A stretch of 64,000 nt of DNA from positions 1 to 64,000 of the forward strand of contig JAHDVP010000017.1 in the NCBI GenBank assembly GCA_023384575.1, in the 5' to 3' direction. Positions 54,372-63,206 of the stretch are shown piece after piece. Both the position numbers and the translations under genes were made by a program. Positions within the stretch are counted from its first letter, which is position 1. The number at the start of each line of letters is the position of its first letter. This DNA is from Acidobacteriota bacterium. GTDB taxonomy: Bacteria > Acidobacteriota > Vicinamibacteria > Vicinamibacterales > JAFNAJ01. The notes under the pieces are model-generated. The model did not search any database, had not been told where the DNA came from, and saw only the letters and a list, made by a program, of their open reading frames with translations.

Positions 54372-55310
54372 TCAGGGCAGCGGGGGGACGTCGGTGGTGT
54401 CGGTCATCAGCGCTCCTCCACCGACCGGATTGAAGATGACGACCCGCTCCCGGTTGTCGACGAAGATCGCATCGAAGAGCGACGTCGGCAGCAGGCCAAC
54501 CGCCGGCCGATCGCGCCACTCCCGCGGGCGGGGGATCAACGTGAGCGGGACCTCGGCCAGCCGCTCGGTGCCGACCACGAGCGCCCGCACCTCGCTCTGC
54601 AGGGCGTACCGCGAGCCGTGCATCGACCGGACCACGACCGCCCGCCGCTCGCGGTCCGGGGCGAGGCGCTCGTCGCGCAGGCGGTCGCCTTCGAAGACCA
54701 TGAGCGACGCCGCACCGGAATCGAGCGCGAGGTCGAGCGGGACGGCCTCGTCGTCGACGCGGGTCACCGCCTCCGTACGGACGGTGGGAAACCCGCGCGT
54801 CACCTGGAGCGCGACGCGCGTCCCGACCAGTTCGGAGGCGAGGCGGCCATGCACGTCGAGCTCGAGCCGCCGGTTCCTGTAATCGAGCAGATAGCTGATC
54901 CGCGCCAGCACGTCCTGCCCGAGTACGCCGTTCACCCGGCACGAACCGGGCTCGAGGACCGGGACGTCCAGGACGAAGATGCTCAGGTTGTCGACCTCGA
55001 GCGGCCCGAGCGCCAGCGACACCGGACCGACGAGCGGGACGTCACGCGCGTCGGTGTGCGTGACCGCGCGCCGCGACCCGACGACCTCGAGCCCAAGGCG
55101 CCGTGCGGTGGCGCGGTCGACGACGGAGATCGTGCTGCCGGTGTCGAGGAGGAAGCGGTCCGGGGCGTGGCCGTTGACACTGACCTGCACGACGACGAAC
55201 CGGTCGCCGACGACCTCGATCGGGATGGTGGGAGACGCCTGGAGCCCGGCGGACCCGCTCGCGACGATGACGAGGCCGACCACGAACACCCGGCGAAGCG
55301 ACGTGCGCAT
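54372..55310 (-). CDS. Secreted retropepsin-like aspartyl protease (clan AA)
   Basis: 312 aa with a signal peptide (cleavage after LQA). Two aspartyl-protease halves in one chain: first active site FLLDTGSTISVVD (about 54-66), second LALDSGAASLMVF (about 202-214). GVLGQDVLARISYLLDYRNRRL and VGLLPTSLFDAIFVDNRERVV are the matching hydrophobic flaps that follow each. It probably cleaves envelope or secreted proteins. GGAG lies 9 nt upstream of the ATG. An 11-bp-period TGTTACA repeat lies 43 bp upstream. Confidence 0.9.
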   Translation of the reverse strand: MRTSLRRVFVVGLVIVASGSAGLQASPTIPIEVVGDRFVVVQVSVNGHAPDRFLLDTGSTISVVDRATARRLGLEVVGSRRAVTHTDARDVPLVGPVSLALGPLEVDNLSIFVLDVPVLEPGSCRVNGVLGQDVLARISYLLDYRNRRLELDVHGRLASELVGTRVALQVTRGFPTVRTEAVTRVDDEAVPLDLALDSGAASLMVFEGDRLRDERLAPDRERRAVVVRSMHGSRYALQSEVRALVVGTERLAEVPLTLIPRPREWRDRPAVGLLPTSLFDAIFVDNRERVVIFNPVGGGALMTDTTDVPPLP

Positions 55311-55352
55311 CGCGGCCGCTCCAAGAGGGGGTCAGCCCGCCGACGGGGCGGG

Positions 55353-55370
55353 TGTTACACGGCTGTTACA
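55353..55370. promoter_or_regulatory. Direct repeat TGTTACA x2, 11 bp apart
   Basis: TGTTACA occurs at 55353-55359 and 55364-55370 in the 236-bp divergent region, 43 bp upstream of the aspartyl protease. The 11-bp period is typical of OmpR/PhoB-family sites, but the word differs from the GTGTCA repeat at 33931. Confidence 0.35.
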
Positions 55371-55535
55371 GCAAACGACGTGCCGGGTATCACCGGTGGT
55401 TTCCTGCCACAACTCCGCCTCTGGCCTCGTGACGAGGGCCACCCGCGAACGAAAACGACGGGGGAGCGACGATTCGCGTGACGGATCTCCGGCAGGGGGC
55501 ATTCGTATGGAACGTGGACCCGGGGCGGGTTCGTC

Positions 55536-55541
55536 TATGAT
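55536..55541 (+). promoter_or_regulatory. -10-like hexamer TATGAT for the TerB-like gene
   Basis: TATGAT ends 5 nt before ATG 55547 and 32 nt before the in-frame GTG 55574, so it can serve either start. Confidence 0.35.
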
Positions 55542-55546
55542 GCCTG

Positions 55547-56299
55547 ATGGCGCCTCGCGCCAGGGAGTTGTCCGTGACCATCGAACGTCTGCTCGGGTCG
55601 GTCATCGAAGGTGCCCTCACGGGGCGGCGGAAGCGCAGCCGGAAGACCCTCCGCTACCTCACCGGGGGTCGAGGCTCGTTCCTGAACGCCAGCACCCTGC
55701 TGGCCGTGGCCGGTGTGGCGTGGGGACTTTACGAGACATCGCGTCGTTCGGGGGGCGCGCCGGTGGCCACCGGGGTGGGCGCGCTGCCGGCCACGCCGGG
55801 CGGGGTGGGTTCCGGGGCGTCAGCCGGACCCGTGGGGCCCCCGCCTGTCCCCGGGGCCGCTTCGCCGCCCGAACCACCTCCGCCGCTCGTCCAGGCCGTG
55901 GGGCATGCCGGCCCGCCGGTCGGCGTGCCCACCGCCGTCGAGCGGGTGATTCGGCTCACGGTGTCGGCGGCCAGGGCCGACGGGATCCTGTCGGACGCGG
56001 AACGTGCGGCCATCGTCGAGCACGCCCGCGCCGTGGGAGCCGAGGCGATCGTCGACGACGAACTGTCGCGGCCGACGCCGCTCGCGCGTATCGTGGCGGG
56101 GGTCGACCAGCTTCGCCTGCGCGAGGAGCTGTACACGCTCGCGTTCGCGCTCGTGCGCGCCGACGAGACGGTGAGCGGTGCGGAGCGCATCTACCTGGCG
56201 CAGCTCGCGCACGCGCTCGGCCTCGACGCCGAGGCGACCACCCGGCTCGAGGCCGCGGCGTCGGGTCGCCTCGTGGGTGAGGACGAGGACGGGGAGTAG
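55547..56299 (+). CDS. TerB/DUF533-like protein with membrane segment
   Basis: 250 aa. A basic stretch (GRRKRSRKTLRYL), a short hydrophobic segment (about 47-62: STLLAVAGVAWGLYE), a Gly/Pro-rich linker (about 67-120) and a C-terminal TerB-like helical domain (about 128-240) with the acidic DGILSDAER and VRADETVSGAERIYL repeats. Role unknown; DUF533/TerB proteins are membrane-linked and bind metal in some cases. Two starts are possible: ATG 55547 (leaderless) or GTG 55574 with AGGGAG 6 nt upstream. It is followed 40 nt later by the AIM24 gene. Confidence 0.82.
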   Translation: MAPRARELSVTIERLLGSVIEGALTGRRKRSRKTLRYLTGGRGSFLNASTLLAVAGVAWGLYETSRRSGGAPVATGVGALPATPGGVGSGASAGPVGPPPVPGAASPPEPPPPLVQAVGHAGPPVGVPTAVERVIRLTVSAARADGILSDAERAAIVEHARAVGAEAIVDDELSRPTPLARIVAGVDQLRLREELYTLAFALVRADETVSGAERIYLAQLAHALGLDAEATTRLEAAASGRLVGEDEDGE

Positions 56300-56339
56300 G
56301 TCGCCCGCGCCGCGCGAAGACCACACCGAGGAGGGGATC

Positions 56340-57371
56340 ATGGCCGGAGGGCCGCAGTGGTACATGGCCATCGGGGGTCACCAGGTGGGCCCCGTGACCG
56401 AGGACGAAATCGTCTCGAACATCCGCAACGGCAGCATCGACCAGTCGACGCTCGTCTTCACGACGGGCATGGTCAACTGGACGCCGCTCCACGACGTGCC
56501 GCACCTCTCCGCCTTCGCGCGGCCTCCGGGCACGGCGGCGGCCGCCAGCGTGCCGCGCGTGCCCGGCCGTCAGGCGCACGAGATCGACTTCGCGATTCAC
56601 GGGACCGAGATGCAGTTTGTCGAGATCGAGCTCGATCCGGGCGAAGCGGCGGTGGCCGAGGCCGGGGCGTTCATGTACATGACGCCCGGCGTCGAGATGG
56701 AGACGGTCTTCGGTGACGGCAGCGCGCACCAGCAGGGCGGCGTGATTGGCGCACTGATGGGGGCGGGCAAGCGCCTGCTGACCGGCGAGAGCCTGTTCAT
56801 GACCGTCTTCATGAACGCCGCGCGGGGCAGGGAGCGCGTGGCGTTTGCGGCGCCGTACGCGGGCAAGATCCTGCCGATGGACCTTGCGGCGCTCGGCGGC
56901 GAGCTGATCTGCCAGAAGGACGCGTTCCTGTGCGCCGCGCGTGGCGTGTCGATCGGCATCGCGTTCCAGAAGAAGATCGGCGTGGGGCTGTTCGGAGGCG
57001 AGGGATTCATCATGCAGCGCCTCAAGGGCGACGGGCTGTGCTTCGTGCACGCCGGCGGCACGGTGCATCCGCTCGAGCTCGGCCCCGGCCAGACGCTGCG
57101 CGTCGACACCGGGTGCCTCGTGGCCCTGCAGCCCTCGGTGAGTTACGATATACAGTTCGTCGGGAAGGTGAAGACCGCGCTGTTCGGGGGCGAGGGCATT
57201 TTCTTCGCCACGCTCACGGGGCCAGGTCGGGTCTGGCTGCAGTCGCTTCCGCTCAGCCGCCTGGCCGATCGCATCTACAAGGCCGCGCCGCAGACCGGGG
57301 GGAAACGCGTCGGCGAGGGGTCGGTGCTCGATCGGGCGTTCGGGCTCGGCGATCTCATCGACGGACGCTGA
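56340..57371 (+). CDS. GYF_2-AIM24 fusion protein
   Basis: 343 aa. The N-terminal GYF_2 domain (about 5-60) has QWYMAIGGHQVGPVTEDEI and NWTPLHDVPHLS. A linker leads to an AIM24 (TIGR00266-type) beta-rich domain (about 80-325) with AEAGAFMYMTPGVEMET, GLFGGEGFIMQRLKG and FVGKVKTALFGGEGIFF. The AIM24 core is found from bacteria to mitochondria, with unclear biochemistry. GYF_2 domains usually sit at the start of membrane-linked proteins. GAGGAGGGG lies just before the ATG. A 7-bp stem-loop (57375-57393) follows. Confidence 0.92.
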   Translation: MAGGPQWYMAIGGHQVGPVTEDEIVSNIRNGSIDQSTLVFTTGMVNWTPLHDVPHLSAFARPPGTAAAASVPRVPGRQAHEIDFAIHGTEMQFVEIELDPGEAAVAEAGAFMYMTPGVEMETVFGDGSAHQQGGVIGALMGAGKRLLTGESLFMTVFMNAARGRERVAFAAPYAGKILPMDLAALGGELICQKDAFLCAARGVSIGIAFQKKIGVGLFGGEGFIMQRLKGDGLCFVHAGGTVHPLELGPGQTLRVDTGCLVALQPSVSYDIQFVGKVKTALFGGEGIFFATLTGPGRVWLQSLPLSRLADRIYKAAPQTGGKRVGEGSVLDRAFGLGDLIDGR

Positions 57372-57374
57372 CCT

Positions 57375-57393
57375 CGCCGGCCGCGCGCCGGCG
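57375..57393 (+). terminator. Stem-loop between AIM24 and EttA genes
   Basis: CGCCGGC (57375-57381) and GCCGGCG (57387-57393) pair perfectly around a 5-nt loop, 3 nt after the AIM24 stop; no U-tract, so possibly a partial terminator or mRNA 3' end. Confidence 0.4.
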
Positions 57394-57419
57394 TTCCGGG
57401 GCGGAGCAGGATTTCGTCA

Positions 57420-59096
57420 ATGGCACCGCAGTACATCTACACGATGAAGGGGCTCGGGAAGGCCTATCCTCCCGACCACGTGGTGCTCGAGGGCATCTGG
57501 CTGTCCTTCCTGCCAGGGGCCAAGATCGGCGTGCTCGGCTACAACGGCGCCGGAAAGAGCACCGTGCTCCGCATCATGGCGGGGCTCGAGACCTCGTTCA
57601 CCGGCGAGGCGTTCCCCGCCGAGGGCATCACCGTCGGCTTCCTCCCGCAGGAGCCCCGGCTCGACTCGTCGAAGACGGTGCTCGGCAACGTCGAGGAGGG
57701 CGTCGCCCCGATCCGGGCGCTCCTCACGCGGTTCGACGAGATCAGCGCACGGTTCGGCGACGACCTGACGCCCGGGGAGCTGGATGCCCTGCTCGCCGAG
57801 CAGGGGACGCTGCAGGACCGGATCGACGCGGCGAGCGCCTGGGATCTCGACTCGCGCCTGGAACTCGCCATGGATGCGCTGCGCCTGCCTCCGGCGGACG
57901 CCGAGGTCACGACGCTCTCGGGAGGCGAGCGACGCCGGGTGGCGCTCTGCCGTCTGCTCCTGCAGTCGCCCGATCTGCTGCTGCTCGACGAGCCCACGAA
58001 CCACCTCGACGCGGAGTCGGTGGCGTGGCTCGAGCAGTTCCTCAAGAAGTACCCGGGCACGGTGGTGGCCGTGACGCACGACCGCTATTTCCTGGACAAC
58101 GTCGCGGGCTGGATCCTCGAGCTCGATCGCGGGCGCGGCATTCCGTGGGAGGGCAACTACTCATCGTGGCTCGCCCAGAAGCAGCTGCGCCTCGAGCAGG
58201 AGGCGAAATCGGAGACCAAGCGCCGCCGAACGCTGGCGCGTGAGCTCGAGTGGATTCGCATGGCGCCGCGCGCGCGGCAGGCCAAGGGCAAGGCCCGCCT
58301 GAACGCGTACGAGACGCTGCTCGCCGAAGACACGGCGCAGAAGCTCGAGACGGCGGAGATCTACATCCCGCCCGGTCCGCGTCTCGGCGACGTGGTGGTC
58401 GAGGCGCGGGGCGTGCGCAAGGCGTACGGCGACAACCTGCTCTTCGACGACCTGACGTTCACGCTGCCGCGAGGCGGCATCGTCGGCGTCATCGGACCCA
58501 ACGGCGCCGGCAAGACCACCCTGTTCCGGCTGATGACCGGCCAGGAGTCGCCCGACGCCGGCATGCTCCGCATCGGCGAGACGGTGAAGATCGGCTGCGT
58601 CGACCAGTCGCGCGATGCGCTCGACCCGCAGAAGACGGTCTGGGAGGAGATCTCTGGCGGCGCCGACGACGTCGAACTCGGCAGGCGCCGCGTGGCTTCC
58701 CGCGCCTACGTGTCGTGGTTCAACTTCAAGGGGCGCGACCAGCAGAAGAAGGTCGGCCTGCTCTCGGGCGGCGAGCGCAACCGCGTGCACCTCGCGAAGC
58801 TGTTGAAGGGCGGTGGCAACCTGCTGCTGCTCGACGAGCCGACCAACGACCTCGACGTCGACACGCTGCGTGCGCTCGAGGAGGCCCTGCTCGACTTCGC
58901 CGGCTGCGCGGTCGTCATCAGCCACGACCGCTGGTTCCTCGACCGGATCGCGACGCACATCCTCGCCTTCGAGGGCGACTCCGACGTCGTGTGGTTCGAG
59001 GGCAACTACCAGGACTACGAGGCCGATCGGCATCGGCGCCTCGGTGCCGCCGCCGACCAGCCGCACCGAATCAAGTACCGGAAGCTGACGCGGTGA
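57420..59096 (+). CDS. ettA: Energy-dependent translational throttle protein EttA (ABC-F)
   Basis: 558 aa, the length of E. coli EttA. Two ABC ATPase units with no membrane helices: Walker [10 protein letters not shown] (40-48) and GPNGAGKTT; signatures [16 protein letters not shown] and [15 protein letters not shown]; Walker [13 protein letters not shown] and [12 protein letters not shown]. The arm inserts at [18 protein letters not shown] and the linker at [19 protein letters not shown]-like positions. It binds the ribosomal E site and links elongation to ATP level. GGAGCAGG is upstream of the ATG. The second ABC-F protein follows 49 nt later. Confidence 0.95.
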   Translation: MAPQYIYTMKGLGKAYPPDHVVLEGIWLSFLPGAKIGVLGYNGAGKSTVLRIMAGLETSFTGEAFPAEGITVGFLPQEPRLDSSKTVLGNVEEGVAPIRALLTRFDEISARFGDDLTPGELDALLAEQGTLQDRIDAASAWDLDSRLELAMDALRLPPADAEVTTLSGGERRRVALCRLLLQSPDLLLLDEPTNHLDAESVAWLEQFLKKYPGTVVAVTHDRYFLDNVAGWILELDRGRGIPWEGNYSSWLAQKQLRLEQEAKSETKRRRTLARELEWIRMAPRARQAKGKARLNAYETLLAEDTAQKLETAEIYIPPGPRLGDVVVEARGVRKAYGDNLLFDDLTFTLPRGGIVGVIGPNGAGKTTLFRLMTGQESPDAGMLRIGETVKIGCVDQSRDALDPQKTVWEEISGGADDVELGRRRVASRAYVSWFNFKGRDQQKKVGLLSGGERNRVHLAKLLKGGGNLLLLDEPTNDLDVDTLRALEEALLDFAGCAVVISHDRWFLDRIATHILAFEGDSDVVWFEGNYQDYEADRHRRLGAAADQPHRIKYRKLTR

Positions 59097-59145
59097 AGCC
59101 GTTGCCTGCCGGGGCCGCGTCGCGCATCACGGCGGTCCGGATCCG

Positions 59146-61071
59146 GTGAGCGCCGCCATGCTGCTCGTCGCCGAGTGCGTCTCACTGGCCTTCGGGCACC
59201 TCGCCCTCGTCGACGGGGTCGACCTGCGAATCGCGCCGGGCGAGCGCGTGTCGCTCGTCGGGCGCAACGGGTGCGGGAAGTCGACGCTCCTGCGCCTGCT
59301 CTCCGGCGAGCTCCCGCCCGACAGCGGCAGCATCTGGCGCGAGCCGGGCACCCGCGTCGCGCGCCTCGACCAGGATGTGCCCTTCGGCGGTCCCCAGCGC
59401 GTGTTCGACGTCGTCGCCGACGGCCTCGGCGAGGCGAGTGCGCTGCTGCGTGCCTATCACGACGCGGCGCGCGAGGTCGCGGCCGGCCCCACGGACGCAA
59501 GCCTCGCCAGGCTCGGCCGCCTGCAGCAGCAGCTGGAGCACGCCGACGCCTGGCGTGTCGAGCAGCGGATCGAGCAGGTGCTGGCCCGCCTGTCCCTGCC
59601 GGCCGACGAGCCCGTCGACACCCTGTCGGGCGGCTGGCGGCGCCGCGTGCTGCTGGCCCGGGCGCTCGCGGCCGAACCCGAACTCCTGCTGCTCGACGAG
59701 CCGACCAATCACCTCGACATCGAAGCCATCGGCTGGCTCGAGGCCTACCTCCGCGAGTTCAGGGGCGCGCTGGTCTTCGTGACGCACGACCGCGCGTTCC
59801 TCACCCGCCTGGCGACCCGCATCGTCGAGCTCGATCGCGGCAGCGTGACCTCGTACCCGGGCGACTACCAGGCCTACGTGCGGCGCCGCGACGAGGCGCG
59901 GTCGGCCGAAGCGCGCGACCGCGAGCGCTTCGACCAGCGACTCGCGCGGGAGGAGGCGTGGCTCCGCCGCGGCGTCAAGGCGAGACGCACCCGCGACGAA
60001 GGGCGAAAGCGGGCGCTCGAGGCCATGCGTCGGGAGCGGGCCCTCAGGCGGGAGCCGCCGGCGACGGCACGCGTGACGGTCGACGCCGGTGAGCGATCCG
60101 GCGCCGTGGTGTTCGACCTGGAGGGCGTGTCGAAGGCCTTCGCGGGCCGGCAGGTCATCGAGGCGCTCGACCTGCGAGTGATGCGCGGCGATCGGGTCGG
60201 CCTCATCGGGCCGAACGGCGCCGGCAAGACGACGCTCATCCGCCTGCTGCTCGGCGAGCTGGCGCCCGATGCGGGGAGGGTGGAGCGGGGCACGAATCTC
60301 GCGGTCGCCTACTACGACCAGCAGCGCGAGCAGCTCGACCCGGACGCGACGGTGATGGCGTCGGTAGCCGACGGCCGGGACACCGTCACCGTCGGCGGCC
60401 ACGATCGGCACGTGGCCGGCTACCTCGCCGACTTCCTGTTTCCCCGCGAGCGGCTGATGTCGCCGGTCCGGTCGTTGTCGGGTGGGGAACGCAACCGCCT
60501 GCTGCTCGCGCGACTGTTCGCCCGGCCGGCCAACGTGCTCGTGCTCGACGAACCCACCAACGACCTCGACCTCGAGACGCTCGAGTTGCTCGAGGAGCTC
60601 GTCGCGACGTTCGCGGGCACCGTCATCCTCGTGAGCCACGATCGCGCCTTCCTCGACAACGTGGTGACCAGCACGGTCGTCTTCGAAGGCGACGGGCGCG
60701 TGGTCGAGTACGTCGGCGGGTACTCCGACTGGGAGCGGCAGCGGCCGGCCGCCACCGGCGTGGGCCCGCGAGACGAGTCGACGCCGGAGCGTCGCGACCG
60801 CGCCGCCAGGCCGAGCGCGGCGGGCGCGCCGAAGCGACTCGGCTTCAACGAGCGACGGGAGCTCGCCGAACTGCCCGGGCGTATCTCGGCCCTCGAACAG
60901 GAGCACGCCGGCCTGTCGGCCACCTGCAGCGCCCCCGACTTCTATCGGCTCGGGGCCGAGGCGATGACCGCGGCGGTGGCCCGGCTCGCCGACATCGAGC
61001 GCGACCTCGAGCTGGCCTACGCGCGCTGGTACGAGCTCGAGACGCTGGCCTCGGGGTCGCTCCGGGACTGA
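59146..61071 (+). CDS. ABC-F protein, Uup-like
   Basis: 641 aa. Two ATPase units: Walker A GRNGCGKST and GPNGAGKTT; signatures TLSGGWRRRVLLARAL and [15 protein letters not shown]; Walker [13 protein letters not shown] and [12 protein letters not shown]. The linker (about 240-305) is long and Arg-rich, and the C-terminus has a Uup-like coiled coil (about 555-635: LPGRISALEQEHAGLSAT). Uup relatives act on DNA structure or ribosomes. Start taken as GTG 59146; the in-frame ATG 59158, four codons on, is equally plausible. Tandem with EttA. Confidence 0.93.
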   Translation: MSAAMLLVAECVSLAFGHLALVDGVDLRIAPGERVSLVGRNGCGKSTLLRLLSGELPPDSGSIWREPGTRVARLDQDVPFGGPQRVFDVVADGLGEASALLRAYHDAAREVAAGPTDASLARLGRLQQQLEHADAWRVEQRIEQVLARLSLPADEPVDTLSGGWRRRVLLARALAAEPELLLLDEPTNHLDIEAIGWLEAYLREFRGALVFVTHDRAFLTRLATRIVELDRGSVTSYPGDYQAYVRRRDEARSAEARDRERFDQRLAREEAWLRRGVKARRTRDEGRKRALEAMRRERALRREPPATARVTVDAGERSGAVVFDLEGVSKAFAGRQVIEALDLRVMRGDRVGLIGPNGAGKTTLIRLLLGELAPDAGRVERGTNLAVAYYDQQREQLDPDATVMASVADGRDTVTVGGHDRHVAGYLADFLFPRERLMSPVRSLSGGERNRLLLARLFARPANVLVLDEPTNDLDLETLELLEELVATFAGTVILVSHDRAFLDNVVTSTVVFEGDGRVVEYVGGYSDWERQRPAATGVGPRDESTPERRDRAARPSAAGAPKRLGFNERRELAELPGRISALEQEHAGLSATCSAPDFYRLGAEAMTAAVARLADIERDLELAYARWYELETLASGSLRD

Positions 61072-61121
61072 CGCCCGCTGCGAGTCGTCCGGAGCAGGTG
61101 GCAGGCACGTGTCGCGGCGGT

Positions 61122-61127
61122 TACACT
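61122..61127 (+). promoter_or_regulatory. -10-like hexamer TACACT upstream of the gene at 61196
   Basis: TACACT would start transcription near 61134, giving a leader of about 60 nt to ATG 61196. No -35 is visible. Confidence 0.3.
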
Positions 61128-61195
61128 ACCCGGACAGGGACACCACCCGGGAGGGTTCGACTCGTGCGTCCGCTGGGTGTCTCGATGGAGCCGTC

Positions 61196-61705
61196 ATGAC
61201 CGCGACCGACCTGCCGCGCCCCGCGCGGCTGTGGAAGAGCATGTCCGAGGAACGCCGCCTCGCGGCGGCGCGAGCGTTCTGGGCCGACGAGCAGTCGGTC
61301 GCCGAACAGGCCGAGGTCATCGGCCTCGTCGCCCGTCAGATCCACTTCAGGCCGCGCTCGGTAATCGGACTGCCGGCCGAGAAGAAGGCGCGCCTCCTGG
61401 TGCGCATGGGCAGCGTGTCCGACGCGGTGGCCGGGAGGCTGCTCGTCGCGTACCACCTCGACAGCCAGCGTCCGATGATGGGGGCCTTCCTCGATGCGCT
61501 CGGGATCGCGCACGAGGAGGGGCTGATCGTCGACGAGAAGCTCGAAGCGCCGCCCGCCGAACGGCTGGCGGGCGCGGCCGAGACACTGCGCGGGAGCTTC
61601 CCGGCCGACGACGTCGCGCTTTACTTCAGCACCCTGCTGCTGCAGGACCCGGACACGTGGGGCGGGCTGCGCGAGGTGCTCTCGAAGGCGGCGGCCACGA
61701 CGTAG
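61196..61705 (+). CDS. Conserved-looking protein of unknown function
   Basis: 169 aa. I do not recognise it. It is soluble and mostly helical: MSEERRLAAARAFWADEQSV, FRPRSVIGLPAEKKARLL and VRMGSVSDAVAGRLLVAYH. A second half (DALGIAHEEGLIVDEKL to LQDPDTWGGLREVL) continues the helices. No cysteine, membrane segment or signal peptide. ATG 61196 was chosen for the GGAG 6 nt upstream. It is followed 73 nt later by the MBL-rhodanese gene, possibly in the same operon. Confidence 0.75.
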   Translation: MTATDLPRPARLWKSMSEERRLAAARAFWADEQSVAEQAEVIGLVARQIHFRPRSVIGLPAEKKARLLVRMGSVSDAVAGRLLVAYHLDSQRPMMGAFLDALGIAHEEGLIVDEKLEAPPAERLAGAAETLRGSFPADDVALYFSTLLLQDPDTWGGLREVLSKAAATT

Positions 61706-61778
61706 GTGCCCGGCCAGGCGCGTGCCGCTGCCTGCCGGGGCGATCCGCGAACTCGCTGCCACAGGGGGAGGGGTCGGC

Positions 61779-63188
61779 ATGTTCATCGAACGGTTCGAGG
61801 ACAAGGGGCTGTCTCAGTACTCGTACGGCGTCGCGTGCGAAGGCGCCGGCGCGGTGGCCATCGTCGACCCTCGCCGCGACGTCGACGTGTACGTCGACTT
61901 CGCCTCCGACCGGGGCCTTCGAATCAGCCACGTCCTCGAGACGCACATCCACGCCGACTACGCATCCGGGGCGAAGGAACTCGCCGAGCGGACGGGGGCA
62001 GCGCTGTGCCTGTCGGCCTACGACGAGGGCGAACTGTACGACGTGCGCTTCCCCCATCGGGAGATGCGCGACGGCGACGCCGTCACCATCGGCGCCGTGC
62101 GGATCGAAGCGCAGCACACCCCGGGCCACACGCCCGAACACCTCTCGTTCCTGGTGTACGACACGAGGCGTGCCGCCACGGTGCCGATGGTGATGCTGTC
62201 GGGCGACTTCCTGTTCGTGGGCTCGCTCGGCCGGCCCGACCTGCTCGGTGAGGACGCCAAGCTGGGCCTCGCGAAACGGCTCTACGCGAGCGTCCGCGAC
62301 AAGCTCGCGTCGTTGCCCGACGGCCTCGAGATCGCGCCAGCCCACGGGGCGGGATCGATGTGCGGTGCCGGCATGAGCGGCCGGGCCGTCTCGACGCTTG
62401 GCTTCGAGCGCATCGCCAATCCGTACCTCGATCCGGCCCTGGACGAACAGGCGTTCGTCGCGCGCATCCTGGGCCACGTCCCCCCGTTTCCCGACTACTA
62501 CCGGCGCATGAAGGTCCTCAACAGCGAGGGACCGCCCACGCTCGACGGCGTGCCCGGCCTGACCGGCATCGCCGCGCCGCAGTTCCGCGCGCTCGCCGAG
62601 GCCGACCACCTGGTCATCGACCTGCGCGATCAACTGAGCTTCGGCGCCGGTCACGTGCCCGGAGCGTTCGGCATCGTCGCCGGGTCGGGCGTGTCGACGT
62701 GGGCGTCGTGGGTCGTGCCCTACGATCGGCCGCTGCTGCTCGTCGGGCACGATCGCGCGCAGATCGAACAGGCCGCGCGGTCGCTCGTCCGGGTCGGACT
62801 CGACGACATCCGCGGGTACCTGCACGGTGGCATGGACGCCTGGATCCGCGCCGGCTATCCGATGACGCACACGTCCCAGATGGCGGCGACGTCGCTCGAG
62901 CGCCGCATCGCCTCGGGTGAAGAGATCACCGTGGTCGACGTCCGCGCGGCCGACGAGTGGCGCTCGGGCCACATCGCCGGGGCGCTGCACGTGATGGGGG
63001 GCGACCTGCCGTCACGGGTCGACGAGCTCCGGGGCAGGCCCGGGACGATCGCCCTGGTGTGCGCGAGCGGGTTCCGATCGACCGTGGCCGCGAGCGTGCT
63101 CGAGCGCGCCGGCATCGCCAACCTGGTGAACGTCACCGGCGGCATGGTGGCGTGGAAGCAGGCGGGCTTCCCGGTCGTCGGACACTGA
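61779..63188 (+). CDS. MBL-fold persulfide dioxygenase-like protein with two rhodanese domains
   Basis: 469 aa. The N-terminal metallo-beta-lactamase fold (about 1-245) has THIHADYASG, HTPGHTPEHL, LSGDFLFVGSLGRPDL and APAHGAGSMCG, as in ETHE1/persulfide dioxygenase relatives that oxidise glutathione persulfide. Two rhodanese domains follow. The first (about 265-365) has VGHDRAQIEQ at the active-site loop and no cysteine, so it is inactive as a transferase. The second (about 370-469) has VCASGFRS with the catalytic Cys. Sulfide/persulfide detoxification is the likely role. ATG 61779 has a GGGGAGGGG ribosome site. Confidence 0.92.
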   Translation: MFIERFEDKGLSQYSYGVACEGAGAVAIVDPRRDVDVYVDFASDRGLRISHVLETHIHADYASGAKELAERTGAALCLSAYDEGELYDVRFPHREMRDGDAVTIGAVRIEAQHTPGHTPEHLSFLVYDTRRAATVPMVMLSGDFLFVGSLGRPDLLGEDAKLGLAKRLYASVRDKLASLPDGLEIAPAHGAGSMCGAGMSGRAVSTLGFERIANPYLDPALDEQAFVARILGHVPPFPDYYRRMKVLNSEGPPTLDGVPGLTGIAAPQFRALAEADHLVIDLRDQLSFGAGHVPGAFGIVAGSGVSTWASWVVPYDRPLLLVGHDRAQIEQAARSLVRVGLDDIRGYLHGGMDAWIRAGYPMTHTSQMAATSLERRIASGEEITVVDVRAADEWRSGHIAGALHVMGGDLPSRVDELRGRPGTIALVCASGFRSTVAASVLERAGIANLVNVTGGMVAWKQAGFPVVGH

Positions 63189-63206
63189 CGCCAGAGCCTG
63201 GCGGCC

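Noticed and set aside
61120-61195. tRNA-like T-arm (GGGTTCGACTC)
   Set aside because: No acceptor stem, D-arm or anticodon arm can be built around it.
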